In this document: one piece after another, positions 1 to 5,368 of the stretch
Numbering within the stretch: the stretch's first letter is position 1
Layout of the letters: every line of letters starts with the position of its first letter
NCBI GenBank assembly: GCA_049698215.1
Contig: JBAVXH010000226.1
Location: 1-8,864, forward strand
Reading direction: 5' to 3'
Source of the DNA: PALSA-894 sp049698215
GTDB taxonomy: Bacteria > Pseudomonadota > Alphaproteobacteria > Rhizobiales > Xanthobacteraceae
Length of the DNA stretch: 8,864 nt
Notes under the pieces: model-generated
What the model was told of the DNA's origin: nothing
Seen by the model: only the letters and a program-made list of their open reading frames with translations
Database searches by the model: none
Position numbers and translations under genes: made by a program

Positions 1-158
1 GGCGCGCGCCGCGGCCTCCAGTTCCAGCGCCGCGCCCACGCGTGCAAGGTTCTGGAGCTCATCCCGTGGTCACGCGCGACCTGTTCGAGCGGCTGGTCGG
101 TGTGCTCGTATTTGTGGCGGATCAGCGTCAATTCTTCGGGCGTCTTTTCGATTCCCAT
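1..158 (-). CDS. small helix-turn-helix protein, N-terminal part (runs off the left edge)
   Basis: An open frame of 52 complete codons runs from an ATG at 158 to the left edge, so the C-terminus is missing. The start is well supported: a GGAGG Shine-Dalgarno at 166-170 lies 7 bases before the ATG. The protein begins MGIEKTPEEL and continues with a charged helix, then a segment around residues 25-46 (LEQVARDHGMSSRTLHAWARRW) that reads as a helix-turn-helix of the homeodomain/transposase or terminase-small-subunit type: QVARDHG as the first helix, SSRTLHAW as the recognition helix. Small proteins with this opening and a Trp/Arg-rich end of the HTH are, from memory, common uncharacterised proteins in Rhizobiales. 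DNA binding is inferred from the motif; the target is unknown. A strong promoter with an internal palindrome lies upstream, so autoregulation is possible but unproven. Confidence 0.72.
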   Translation of the reverse strand, partial: MGIEKTPEELTLIRHKYEHTDQPLEQVARDHGMSSRTLHAWARRWNWRPRRA

Positions 159-176
159 GCTCGTTCCTCCAGTCTC

Positions 177-200
177 CGGGCGCAAAACGCCAAGCGCCCG
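177..200 (-). promoter_or_regulatory. leader hairpin next to the ribosome binding site of the HTH gene
   Basis: CGGGCGC (177-183) and GCGCCCG (194-200) form a perfect 7-bp stem with a 10-base loop. It lies within the predicted leader (about 117 nt) of the minus-strand HTH gene and ends 6 bases before the GGAGG ribosome binding site. It could modulate translation or transcript stability, or be chance in GC-rich DNA. There is no U-run after it on the minus strand, so it is not an obvious terminator. Confidence 0.35.
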
Positions 201-281
201 CAGCGTCGTCCAGCCGTGAGCGCGGCCGGCCGAGGAGCGGGCGGGTGGTTCGCCGTTGATTCAGTTGTGGAGCGTGAGCGT

Positions 282-311
282 TTTATAGCAGAGCAGCGTT
301 ACGCTGGTCAA
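282..311 (-). promoter_or_regulatory. sigma70-like promoter of the HTH gene with an internal palindrome
   Basis: Read on the minus strand, TTGACC (306-311) is followed 18 bases later by TATAAA (282-287), close to consensus at both boxes. The spacer contains the perfect palindrome CAGCGT-T-ACGCTG (294-306, plus-strand reading), a natural place for a repressor to sit. The promoter points at the HTH gene starting at 158 and would give a leader of about 117 nt. The promoter is fairly clear; the operator role and its ligand are inference. Confidence 0.6.
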
Positions 312-460
312 GGACTTTGTTCTTATATATTTCAACAAGATAGCGGATGAGGCGCATTTGTAACGAAGATGTTACCGGGATTGCGGCATTACTGATCAAT
401 CCTAACTGTGGGGATAAGTGTCCCAAAAAGCGATCAACCGTCGCCGTAGCGGCCGTAGGC

Positions 461-647
461 CGTAGCCCGGATTGAGCGTTAGCGAAATCCGGGACGATGT
501 CGCCGCGGGCAAAGTCGCTCCCGGCTTTCGCCCCGCTCAAGCCGGACGTAGCCACCCGTAGCCCGGATTGAGCGCAGCGAAATCCGGGACAAGGTATCGC
601 CACGGGCACGATCGCTCCCGGCTTTCGCTCCGCTCAAGCCGGGCTAC
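461..647. repeat. two tandem REP/BIME-like palindromic repeat units
   Basis: Two adjacent copies of a unit of about 92 bp, at 461-553 and 557-647. Each holds a first hairpin with arms CCCGGATT/AATCCGGG (loop GAGCGTTAGCGA in the first copy, GAGCGCAGCGA in the second), a spacer of about 25 bases ending in TCGCT, and a second hairpin with CCCGGCTT against AAGCCGG(G). The second unit opens with GTAGCCCGG and closes with its complement CCGGGCTAC, so the whole unit is roughly palindromic. Similar GTAGCCCGG elements are, from memory, dispersed between genes in many alphaproteobacteria. Nothing suggests coding. The remaining bases of the 159-723 gap, outside the promoter and leader of the HTH gene, show no gene. 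Confidence 0.8.
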
Positions 648-723
648 CAGCTGGCGCCGAGACCTCTGGCGCTGCTGTACACGGCCTCGTCAGCACCATC
701 ATATTGTCGCCCACCGAAGGCTC

Positions 724-1017
724 CTATTCGTTTTCACTCGTCCGATCTCGTGCCCCGTGAACCACACTCAAGATCACAATCTCGCCGCGGTCGTCGAAGA
801 CCTTGTAGACGATGATGTAGGGGCCTTCGATCAACTCACGTGTTCCCTCGACCAGGCCAGGGCGCCCCATACCGGATAGCTCGGGCGCTGCGAGTCGCTC
901 AGCCTTGTCGAAGATGCGCGCGATGAGAGCGTCCGCGGCACGCGGACTGTCCTTGGTAATCCATTCGAAGATTTGCCGGAGATCGTCCAGCGCTTCGTCG
1001 TCGAAGACGACTCTCAT
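724..1017 (-). CDS. RelE/ParE-family toxin of a type II toxin-antitoxin pair
   Basis: 97 residues from an ATG at 1017, the usual length for this family. The frame is open further upstream, but that part is antisense to nothing useful and lies over the antitoxin gene in another frame; the ATG at 1017 overlaps the antitoxin stop as ATGA and is the sensible start. Features: an N-terminal strand (MRVVFDDEALDDL), two helices (about residues 8-45) with IFEWI and AADALIARI, then strands around GTRELIEGPYIIVYKV (residues 58-73) and EIVILSVVHGARD (79-91), the pattern of ParE/RelE proteins. ParE members poison gyrase and RelE members cut mRNA at the ribosome; the primary sequence does not decide which, although the GTREL...YIIVYKV...I.I..V.HGARD pattern looks ParE-like. 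It would be neutralised by the product of the overlapping upstream gene. Confidence 0.85.
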   Translation of the reverse strand: MRVVFDDEALDDLRQIFEWITKDSPRAADALIARIFDKAERLAAPELSGMGRPGLVEGTRELIEGPYIIVYKVFDDRGEIVILSVVHGARDRTSENE

Positions 1018-1241
1018 GCGCCGGAGCGGGGAAACCGAGCGCGCGCTTCGTCGAGGGACAGGTACTTCGGGCTCTTCTTTGCGAGCCGCCGGCGGACCTC
1101 CGCGGCCTGCTCGTCGGTCAGGCGATAGCCGCTCCGATCCTGTTCTTCCATCAGCGTAAGCACTGCGGCGGCATCCGACTGCCGTTCCTCCGGCCATGTC
1201 AGCACGCGCTCGAAAATTTCCTTGACCTGTTCTTTTGTCAT
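1014..1241 (-). CDS. antitoxin partner (small addiction-module component)
   Basis: 75 residues, ATG at 1241, stop TGA at 1014-1016 overlapping the toxin ATG by four bases, so translation of the two is coupled. The sequence is strongly charged and helical: MTKEQVKEIFERVLTW (residues 1-16), an Ala/Leu helix around 21-33, then GYRLTDEQAAEVRRRLA (38-54) and a C-terminal SLDEARARF segment. This arrangement resembles small antitoxins annotated as addiction-module components in Rhizobiales (recalled, not searched). I see no classic ribbon-helix-helix or HTH signature, so I cannot say how it binds DNA. There is no Shine-Dalgarno before the ATG, which fits the very close promoter and a leaderless message. 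Confidence 0.8.
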   Translation of the reverse strand: MTKEQVKEIFERVLTWPEERQSDAAAVLTLMEEQDRSGYRLTDEQAAEVRRRLAKKSPKYLSLDEARARFPRSGA

Positions 1242-1248
1242 GCCGTGA

Positions 1249-1277
1249 GTTTATCACAGACCCCGTAGAGCGGGCAA
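1249..1277 (-). promoter_or_regulatory. toxin-antitoxin promoter, probably giving a leaderless mRNA
   Basis: On the minus strand TTGCCC (1272-1277) is followed 17 bases later by ATAAAC (1249-1254). Only seven bases separate the -10 from the antitoxin ATG at 1241, so transcription should start at or beside that ATG. The short inverted repeat GTGA-TAAAC-TCAC covers the -10 and could be an autoregulatory operator. The boxes are imperfect matches and the reading rests on spacing and on the missing ribosome binding site. Confidence 0.45.
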
Positions 1278-1361
1278 AGCTTGCGTCGCGCACGCATGAG
1301 GCTTACGCGAGGCGGCGTTCGACAGCTCCTTTCAGGAACGCTGCGTCGCGCGTTGCAGCGC

Positions 1362-1471
1362 GTAGGGCGTTGTGCGCAACAAGCGGAGCGCAGCGACGCG
1401 CATTCGCCGTCTTATCGGAATAAGCGGCGCTGTGCAGAAGGGCGCAATGCGCTTCGCTTATTGCGCCCTAC
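1362..1471. repeat. GTAGGGCG-type palindromic repeats, inverted pair with a hairpin between
   Basis: At 1440-1468 a perfect 9-bp stem GGGCGCAAT/ATTGCGCCC encloses an 11-base loop, followed by TAC: the reverse-strand form of the GTAGGGCGCAATAAGCG... element I recall from Bradyrhizobiaceae. A degenerate, expanded copy in the other orientation begins GTAGGGCG at 1362 and ends GCGCATTCGCC near 1408. Between them a hairpin at 1405-1429 has arms CGCCG/CGGCG and CTTAT/ATAAG with a single bulged T and loop CGGA. The element lies between the antitoxin promoter and the 3' end of the nuclease gene (stop at 1513), so the 1440-1468 hairpin may protect or end that transcript. The rest of 1278-1512 shows no gene. 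Confidence 0.7.
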
Positions 1472-1512
1472 GGGCTGTTGGTCGGTCCCGCTCAGCGTCT
1501 GCGTGGCCTATG

Positions 1513-2406
1513 TTAGCGAAAAAGGTCTGAGACGCGCGCGAGCACAACGCCGTGCTCGACCGCCTTTCGCGCCTTGCGATGCAGAACCTCTGGCAATGGG
1601 ATTTGGCGTCGCAGTGATTCACTCAGGTCCAGGCCGTCCATGCAGATGACTTTGCGAGCGCGGCCGAACGCCACGAGGCCATCTTCGGTGAACCCGCTAT
1701 AGCTCACGAAGAGGCCGCGCGCCCAGGCGGCACGGGTATCAATCTTTCCATGAAACGCGTGCAGGGCTGCTACGCCTGTCGGCTCGTTGTGCCACTTCGC
1801 TTCTACAAGATACGTGTCGCCGTCCAACAGGAAGCTGCCGTCGATTTGCTCACCCGTGAGGCGGAAGGGCCTCTGAGGCTCCAGCCCGAACGCCTTGAAC
1901 AGCTTCTGTAGGAAGTTCTCGAACAGATAGCCCCGCTCATGCGGAGGCTTGTTGCTCAGAGCCATGAGGGCGTTGTGGATAACGTCGTACTTCACGCGCG
2001 TCGCGGGCTTCGCGTCCGCGTCGGACACCGGGGGCGGCTTGTCGCCCAAGTGAGCGAGAACGTCCAGCAGCCGCTTGTGCGCGTCCTGGGCTGGCTCTGC
2101 AATCTTATGTCGCGCACGAAATGCTTCGCGGTGCTCCCAGAGCGCCTTCAGGATCTTGATCGCAGTCATGGCGTCGGCGGAGCGAAGGAAGTAGCGCAGC
2201 CGTTTTCCCTTCGACGTTCCCTGCTCTGACCATTTCGGTTCGTCGATGTTGATACGCAGCTCGTCCCGGAAGAACTCGCCAAACGTCCGGTCGTTGAACG
2301 CAGTCTGCCCATCCGGGAAGCGCAGCACGTAGCCGTCCCTGATGAACAGGTCCTCCACCACCATCATGTCCCTGGTACGCAGGGTGGGCGTCTGAACGTC
2401 GGACAT
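1513..2406 (-). CDS. lone PD-(D/E)xK (Mrr-like) restriction endonuclease
   Basis: 297 residues from the ATG at 2406 (MSDVQTPTLR). The frame is open to a TTG at 2511, but the upstream residues look non-genic; a start at residue 14 or 15 (MMVVEDLF) is also possible because the ribosome binding site is weak. The C-terminal half carries a PD-(D/E)xK nuclease core: helix GYLFENFLQKLF with E163, then QIDGSF with D189, then YLVEAKW with E202 and K204, followed by a strand GLFVSYSGFT (231-240), as in Mrr_cat nucleases that cut modified or foreign DNA. The N-terminal half (about 16-95) has GYVLRF, FNDRTFGEFF and GTSKGKRLRYFL, a module I recall from other defence-associated proteins but cannot name. 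No methylase or specificity subunit is adjacent, which suits a type IV or solitary defence nuclease. Nuclease fold is well supported; substrate and role are inferred. Confidence 0.8.
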   Translation of the reverse strand: MSDVQTPTLRTRDMMVVEDLFIRDGYVLRFPDGQTAFNDRTFGEFFRDELRINIDEPKWSEQGTSKGKRLRYFLRSADAMTAIKILKALWEHREAFRARHKIAEPAQDAHKRLLDVLAHLGDKPPPVSDADAKPATRVKYDVIHNALMALSNKPPHERGYLFENFLQKLFKAFGLEPQRPFRLTGEQIDGSFLLDGDTYLVEAKWHNEPTGVAALHAFHGKIDTRAAWARGLFVSYSGFTEDGLVAFGRARKVICMDGLDLSESLRRQIPLPEVLHRKARKAVEHGVVLARVSDLFR

Positions 2407-2915
2407 GGCAAGCGACCTGGTAGCGAGCAGGTCAGGCGGCTGACCCGCAGTCCCGTGATCACAGATACATAGGGTGGTTTGACACGTCTCGCGAGATGTT
2501 CGCCTGATCAACGCATCCCATCTAAGTGGATCAACAAGCGCGGCTTATCGCCCCAATGCTCATTACCAGTCGGCGGCAGGGTGAAGCTCGACCGGGCTGA
2601 AGTCCTCGCAAATCGAGATGATTGGACAATCTTCCGGGTCAGCCCGTGCCACGGACGTCGCAGGAATCACACTTAGCCGGCGCTTTCGGGGTTACCTGAA
2701 TTGGGTAACTGCTGTGGATAGCAGGGAAAACACGAAAAAACAGGGGGTTAGAAAGTTGAAACTCGAAGTACCAAGCTCGGGCTCGTGGTATGGACGGAAA
2801 TTACTCAACGGCGGTGATCGGGACTTTTTTCACATAAGCATCTTGGCGACGGCATTCCCGAGCGGGTGCCGAAATTATGAGGAGGCTGTGCAGGCAGGGG
2901 GCTACGGAGAATGAA
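2407..2915. other. gene-poor intergenic stretch with small palindromes
   Basis: No convincing gene. Open frames of 65 codons (2479-2676) and 98 codons (2618-2914, plus) lack ribosome binding sites and recognisable content. Visible structure: TCTCGCGAGA, a perfect 10-bp palindrome at 2487-2496 in the upstream region of the nuclease gene, and two abutting hairpins at 2691-2724 (GTTACC/GGTAAC, then CTGCT/AGCAG). I find no strong promoter for the nuclease gene. Confidence 0.5.
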
Positions 2916-3293
2916 ATGCGAAGGAGCGAGGCGCAACTAAGCTTCCCACTTGAGCCGGCTGCAAGAGCCTTCAAGGAAAGGCGACGTGCTGGGCGTGCTC
3001 AGGCTCTCGTTTGGAGCTTACCCGTCAATCGAACGCCAAACGACCTTGGGCCAGTTGTGGTAGATTTGAATGCGGAAGGCGGATTGCTAGCCATCCAATC
3101 TCCTCAACGTCTTTCGAGTGAACCAGAGTTCTCGTTTGGCAAAGGACGGTTCCAAATCAATCTCAAAGGCAGAGAAGCTATCCGCGAAGGTAGATGGGCA
3201 ATTCGCTATCTGCTGCTGGCGCGGGGCACGGCTATCCTTCTGCCAGCGCTCATACTGACGATGGGATTTCTGTGCTGGCGATTTGGCGTATGA
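2916..3293 (+). CDS. hypothetical protein with one C-terminal membrane segment
   Basis: 125 residues from the ATG at 2916, chosen because GGAGA at 2906-2910 sits five bases upstream; an in-frame ATG at 2877 has no such site. I do not recognise the family. The N-terminal 35 or so residues are basic and polar (RAFKERRRAGRAQ), the middle is soluble-looking with likely beta content (GPVVVDLNAEGGLLAI, FSFGKGRFQINL), and residues about 101-122 (YLLLARGTAILLPALILTMG) form one hydrophobic helix, then CWRFGV. A tail-anchored protein with its body in the cytoplasm would fit. It is the only plus-strand gene in this part and lies just outside the displaced ychF fragment. It could be an intact orphan gene or a remnant; moderate confidence rests on the ribosome binding site and the membrane segment. 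Confidence 0.5.
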   Translation: MRRSEAQLSFPLEPAARAFKERRRAGRAQALVWSLPVNRTPNDLGPVVVDLNAEGGLLAIQSPQRLSSEPEFSFGKGRFQINLKGREAIREGRWAIRYLLLARGTAILLPALILTMGFLCWRFGV

Positions 3294-3392
3294 GCCGAAA
3301 TTAGTCAGCAACCTTCGCTTCCTGCCCAAAGACTGGAGGCCCTGCTTCTCTCCTTATTCGCTACTTATCGTGCGCCAGAAGTACTGCCCCGC

Positions 3393-3636
3393 CCTACGTC
3401 GCAAACCTGAAATGCATCACGTCGCCGTCGGCGACTTCGTATTCCTTGCCTTCGAGGCGCAGCTTCCCGGCCTCGCGCGCGCCAGCCTCACCGCCCGTCG
3501 CAACGTAATCGTCGTAGGGCGATGGTCTCGGCGCGGATGAAGCCGCGCTCGAAATCGGTGTGGATCGCGCCGGCCGCCTGCGGCGCGCGCGCCCTTAGTC
3601 ACGGTCCAGGCGCGCGCCTCCTTCGGCCCGCGGTGA
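3393..3636 (-). pseudogene. ychF: displaced, decayed 3' end of ychF (TGS-domain fragment)
   Basis: This stretch matches 5635-5880, the end of the intact ychF. By eye I count about 12 substitutions and three indels over 244 versus 246 bases, roughly 95% identity. It starts at the ychF stop codon (TAG at 3394-3396 on the minus strand) and covers what would be residues 285-365; beyond 3636 the similarity stops abruptly. The indels (an extra G in GTAGGGCGATG, two bases lost from the CG run near 3590, one lost in the CTTCGGCCC run near 3625) break the frame, so GPKEARAWTVTKGARA is still readable in one frame and the rest appears in another. There is no start or upstream part. It cannot make a YchF domain and is best read as the original gene end, displaced by an insertion and now unconstrained. 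Confidence 0.88.
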
Positions 3637-3676
3637 TAGCGGCACGCTCGACTTGAGCAGCGAACGTGCAAAGCGC

Positions 3677-4864
3677 TTATTCCTCCCAGTCGCATGACGC
3701 ACGTGAAGATAATGAACGCACAAACGATTTTACTCTCCCTTCCATTCTTTTTGCCAAGCGCTTTGACATGGCGGGATTTGGCTCCCGATAGTTGGTTATG
3801 TCATCCGTCGCTTGTGCGCTGATCGTAAAACTCCACTCGATGGAGAATGAAACGCTATCGTTGTCCCTATTGAGTTCCCCACGTAAATAAACTCTAAGAA
3901 ACATTTTCTCTGCAGCGTCATAAATATTCATCCCATCGGCCGTGAATTTGTCAATTTGGCTATACTTGGCAACGTCTTCCGGACGCCCCTTCGGCAGAGC
4001 CGCTGGCTGCCAGGAAAAGCTCGAAGTTCCGCCAACATAAGACCGTATCCAGCGGATGATCTCCGCCTCAATTCTGTGAGCCGCACGAGTTGGAATGTCG
4101 CAACCCGTCGCGAGCTCGCCCCCGCCCCAAGGGGGGTGCTCCACATAGTCCATATGACGGGCAGCGTGCACTAACCTCTGGGCTCCAATCTCCTTTGCGA
4201 CCTCAGCGCAATACAACTCGCTAGCCGCCGATTCTGCACGCTTATATCTGCAGTATTCAATCAGGTACCCCGAGCGAATGGCTCTCATTCGTGCAAAAGC
4301 GCATTCCGCCGTCAGCTCCTTACCCTTCCGGTGGCGCCGCCGTAAGTCCGCTTCGTTTTTGATCGTGCGATCATTGCAAACTGTTCCGACCGTCAATGCT
4401 TTGATCCAATGGTCAAAGACCTCCGATCCTCGAAACACTTTTTGAACGGGCGCCAGGGTGGTGAAATCGCTTCTGCTGGGCAAAGTGAAATCGACGAACT
4501 CGCTGCCGAACGCAAGTTGACTTATTGGTAGGTTCTGAACATTTAGCGGGTTCTCATCGCTGTAAGGAATGGTATCCTTCCCATGCTCTTCCTCGCTTGC
4601 CGAAGCTCCCCGTTTGTGAGGCTCCATAACTGGACGACCCTCGTTCAGGACACCCCAGATCGATTGATTAGGCCAGAGGGGTATCCACATTGTTGGCAAG
4701 TATCGAGTTGTTCGGTCAACGAGCAAGGTCTCTTCGGCCAGCCTGATGCACGGCACAAGCATTCCATCAACAGGGCAGAGATGAGTAGGCTCGCTGGTCG
4801 ACGCTGCTTCATGAGCGCAGAGGGCACAGGAAAGAATCCCACTCAGAAGCTTGATACGGAACAT
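3677..4864 (-). CDS. uncharacterised probable secreted/envelope protein with many cysteines
   Basis: 395 residues from the ATG at 4864, with AGGA eight bases upstream; a GTG two codons earlier (4870) is also possible but too near the ribosome binding site. I do not recognise the family. The first 22 residues (MFRIKLLSGILSCALCAHEA...) look like a signal peptide: one Arg and one Lys, a hydrophobic core, then small residues; ILSC is a weak lipobox, so a lipoprotein is possible. Cysteines occur at 13, 16, 30, 39, 163, 188, 205, 219, 255 and 391, a number that suits disulphides outside the cytoplasm. The middle (about 170-235) is basic and helical; GCDIPTRAAHRIEAEIIRWI (254-273) and the beta-like segment VSFSIEWSFTIS (338-349) stand out. 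It lies 45 bases after the four-helix membrane gene on the same strand, probably in one operon. Base composition is lower in GC than ychF, in line with transfer. Function unknown. Confidence 0.7.
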   Translation of the reverse strand: MFRIKLLSGILSCALCAHEAASTSEPTHLCPVDGMLVPCIRLAEETLLVDRTTRYLPTMWIPLWPNQSIWGVLNEGRPVMEPHKRGASASEEEHGKDTIPYSDENPLNVQNLPISQLAFGSEFVDFTLPSRSDFTTLAPVQKVFRGSEVFDHWIKALTVGTVCNDRTIKNEADLRRRHRKGKELTAECAFARMRAIRSGYLIEYCRYKRAESAASELYCAEVAKEIGAQRLVHAARHMDYVEHPPWGGGELATGCDIPTRAAHRIEAEIIRWIRSYVGGTSSFSWQPAALPKGRPEDVAKYSQIDKFTADGMNIYDAAEKMFLRVYLRGELNRDNDSVSFSIEWSFTISAQATDDITNYREPNPAMSKRLAKRMEGRVKSFVRSLSSRASCDWEE

Positions 4865-4909
4865 AGGCACGATCCTTCCGGCCTTCCTTCCTGCGGATTG
4901 CTCTTCTCT

Positions 4910-5368
4910 CTACGCGGAATGTTTTGTTCCTGACTTGCGTGCGGCAAATATGTAAGTCGATATGATCGACGTGGTGACACTAAGAATTCCAATCAGCATA
5001 GTCAAAATAGCGGCGTACTGGTTAAACTCCAAGCGACCGTAGGTCAGCGTCCCGTTTGCCGAAAGATAATAAACTGAGGTAGACAAAATTGTGCCGATCA
5101 AAAAGAAACTAACTCCAGCGAGCGTAATAATGCGTAAGATTCTTCCACGCTCTCCGATCGGTTCGCTAAACTCGCTTCCAACTGTTGCGTAAGTAACCGC
5201 TGCGCCCAAGTACGACAGAAATGTAGGTAGAAGGATTTGAAGAAGTTGAATTTGTTGCCCTTTCTCGTAATCTAGACGTAGGCCCCACAAAGGCCCGGAG
5301 AGAAAAGCCACGATCGCGCAGAAAACGACGGCAACACTCACGTAAATAATCGCGAACCTGATTGACAT
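4910..5368 (-). CDS. small four-helix integral membrane protein, unknown function
   Basis: 152 residues from the ATG at 5368, preceded by GGAG five bases upstream. The frame is open to 5548, but those extra residues are polar and not membrane-like, so the ATG with the ribosome binding site is preferred. Four hydrophobic segments fill the protein: residues about 5-28 (FAIIYVSVAVVFCAIVAFLS), 42-63 (LLQILLPTFLSYLGAAVTYA), 78-101 (ILRIITLAGVSFFLIGTILS) and 118-143 (YAAILTMLIGILSVTTSIIS), with short charged loops (RLDYEKGQQ, EFSEPIGERGR) and a basic C-terminus (ARKSGTKHSA). No family signature is visible to me. It is first in the two-gene cargo of the candidate island. Small four-helix proteins occur as membrane effectors in some defence systems, but nothing here proves that role. 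The transcript may be read-through from ychF, since I see no terminator between them. Confidence 0.7.
   Translation of the reverse strand: MSIRFAIIYVSVAVVFCAIVAFLSGPLWGLRLDYEKGQQIQLLQILLPTFLSYLGAAVTYATVGSEFSEPIGERGRILRIITLAGVSFFLIGTILSTSVYYLSANGTLTYGRLEFNQYAAILTMLIGILSVTTSIISTYIFAARKSGTKHSA

Noticed and set aside
405..420. DnaA box on the minus strand (TTATCCCCACA)
   Set aside because: It has two extra C bases relative to TTATCCACA and is isolated; no origin features nearby.
283..609. 108-codon minus-strand frame
   Set aside because: It runs through the two palindromic repeat units and the HTH promoter; repeated peptide segments simply mirror the repeats.
461..647. CRISPR array
   Set aside because: Only two units, each internally palindromic with similar rather than unique spacers, and no cas genes; this is a REP/BIME pattern.
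1018..1293. Upstream extension of the toxin frame (92 extra residues)
   Set aside because: It lies over the antitoxin gene in another frame and is Arg/Gly-rich; the ATGA overlap and the family length support the ATG at 1017.
2407..2511. N-terminal extension of the nuclease to a TTG at 2511
   Set aside because: The extra residues look non-genic and there is an ATG at 2406 giving a natural start; extension would run through the probable promoter region.
2618..2914. 98-codon plus-strand frame
   Set aside because: No ribosome binding site, no recognisable domain, and composition that does not differ from surrounding intergenic DNA.
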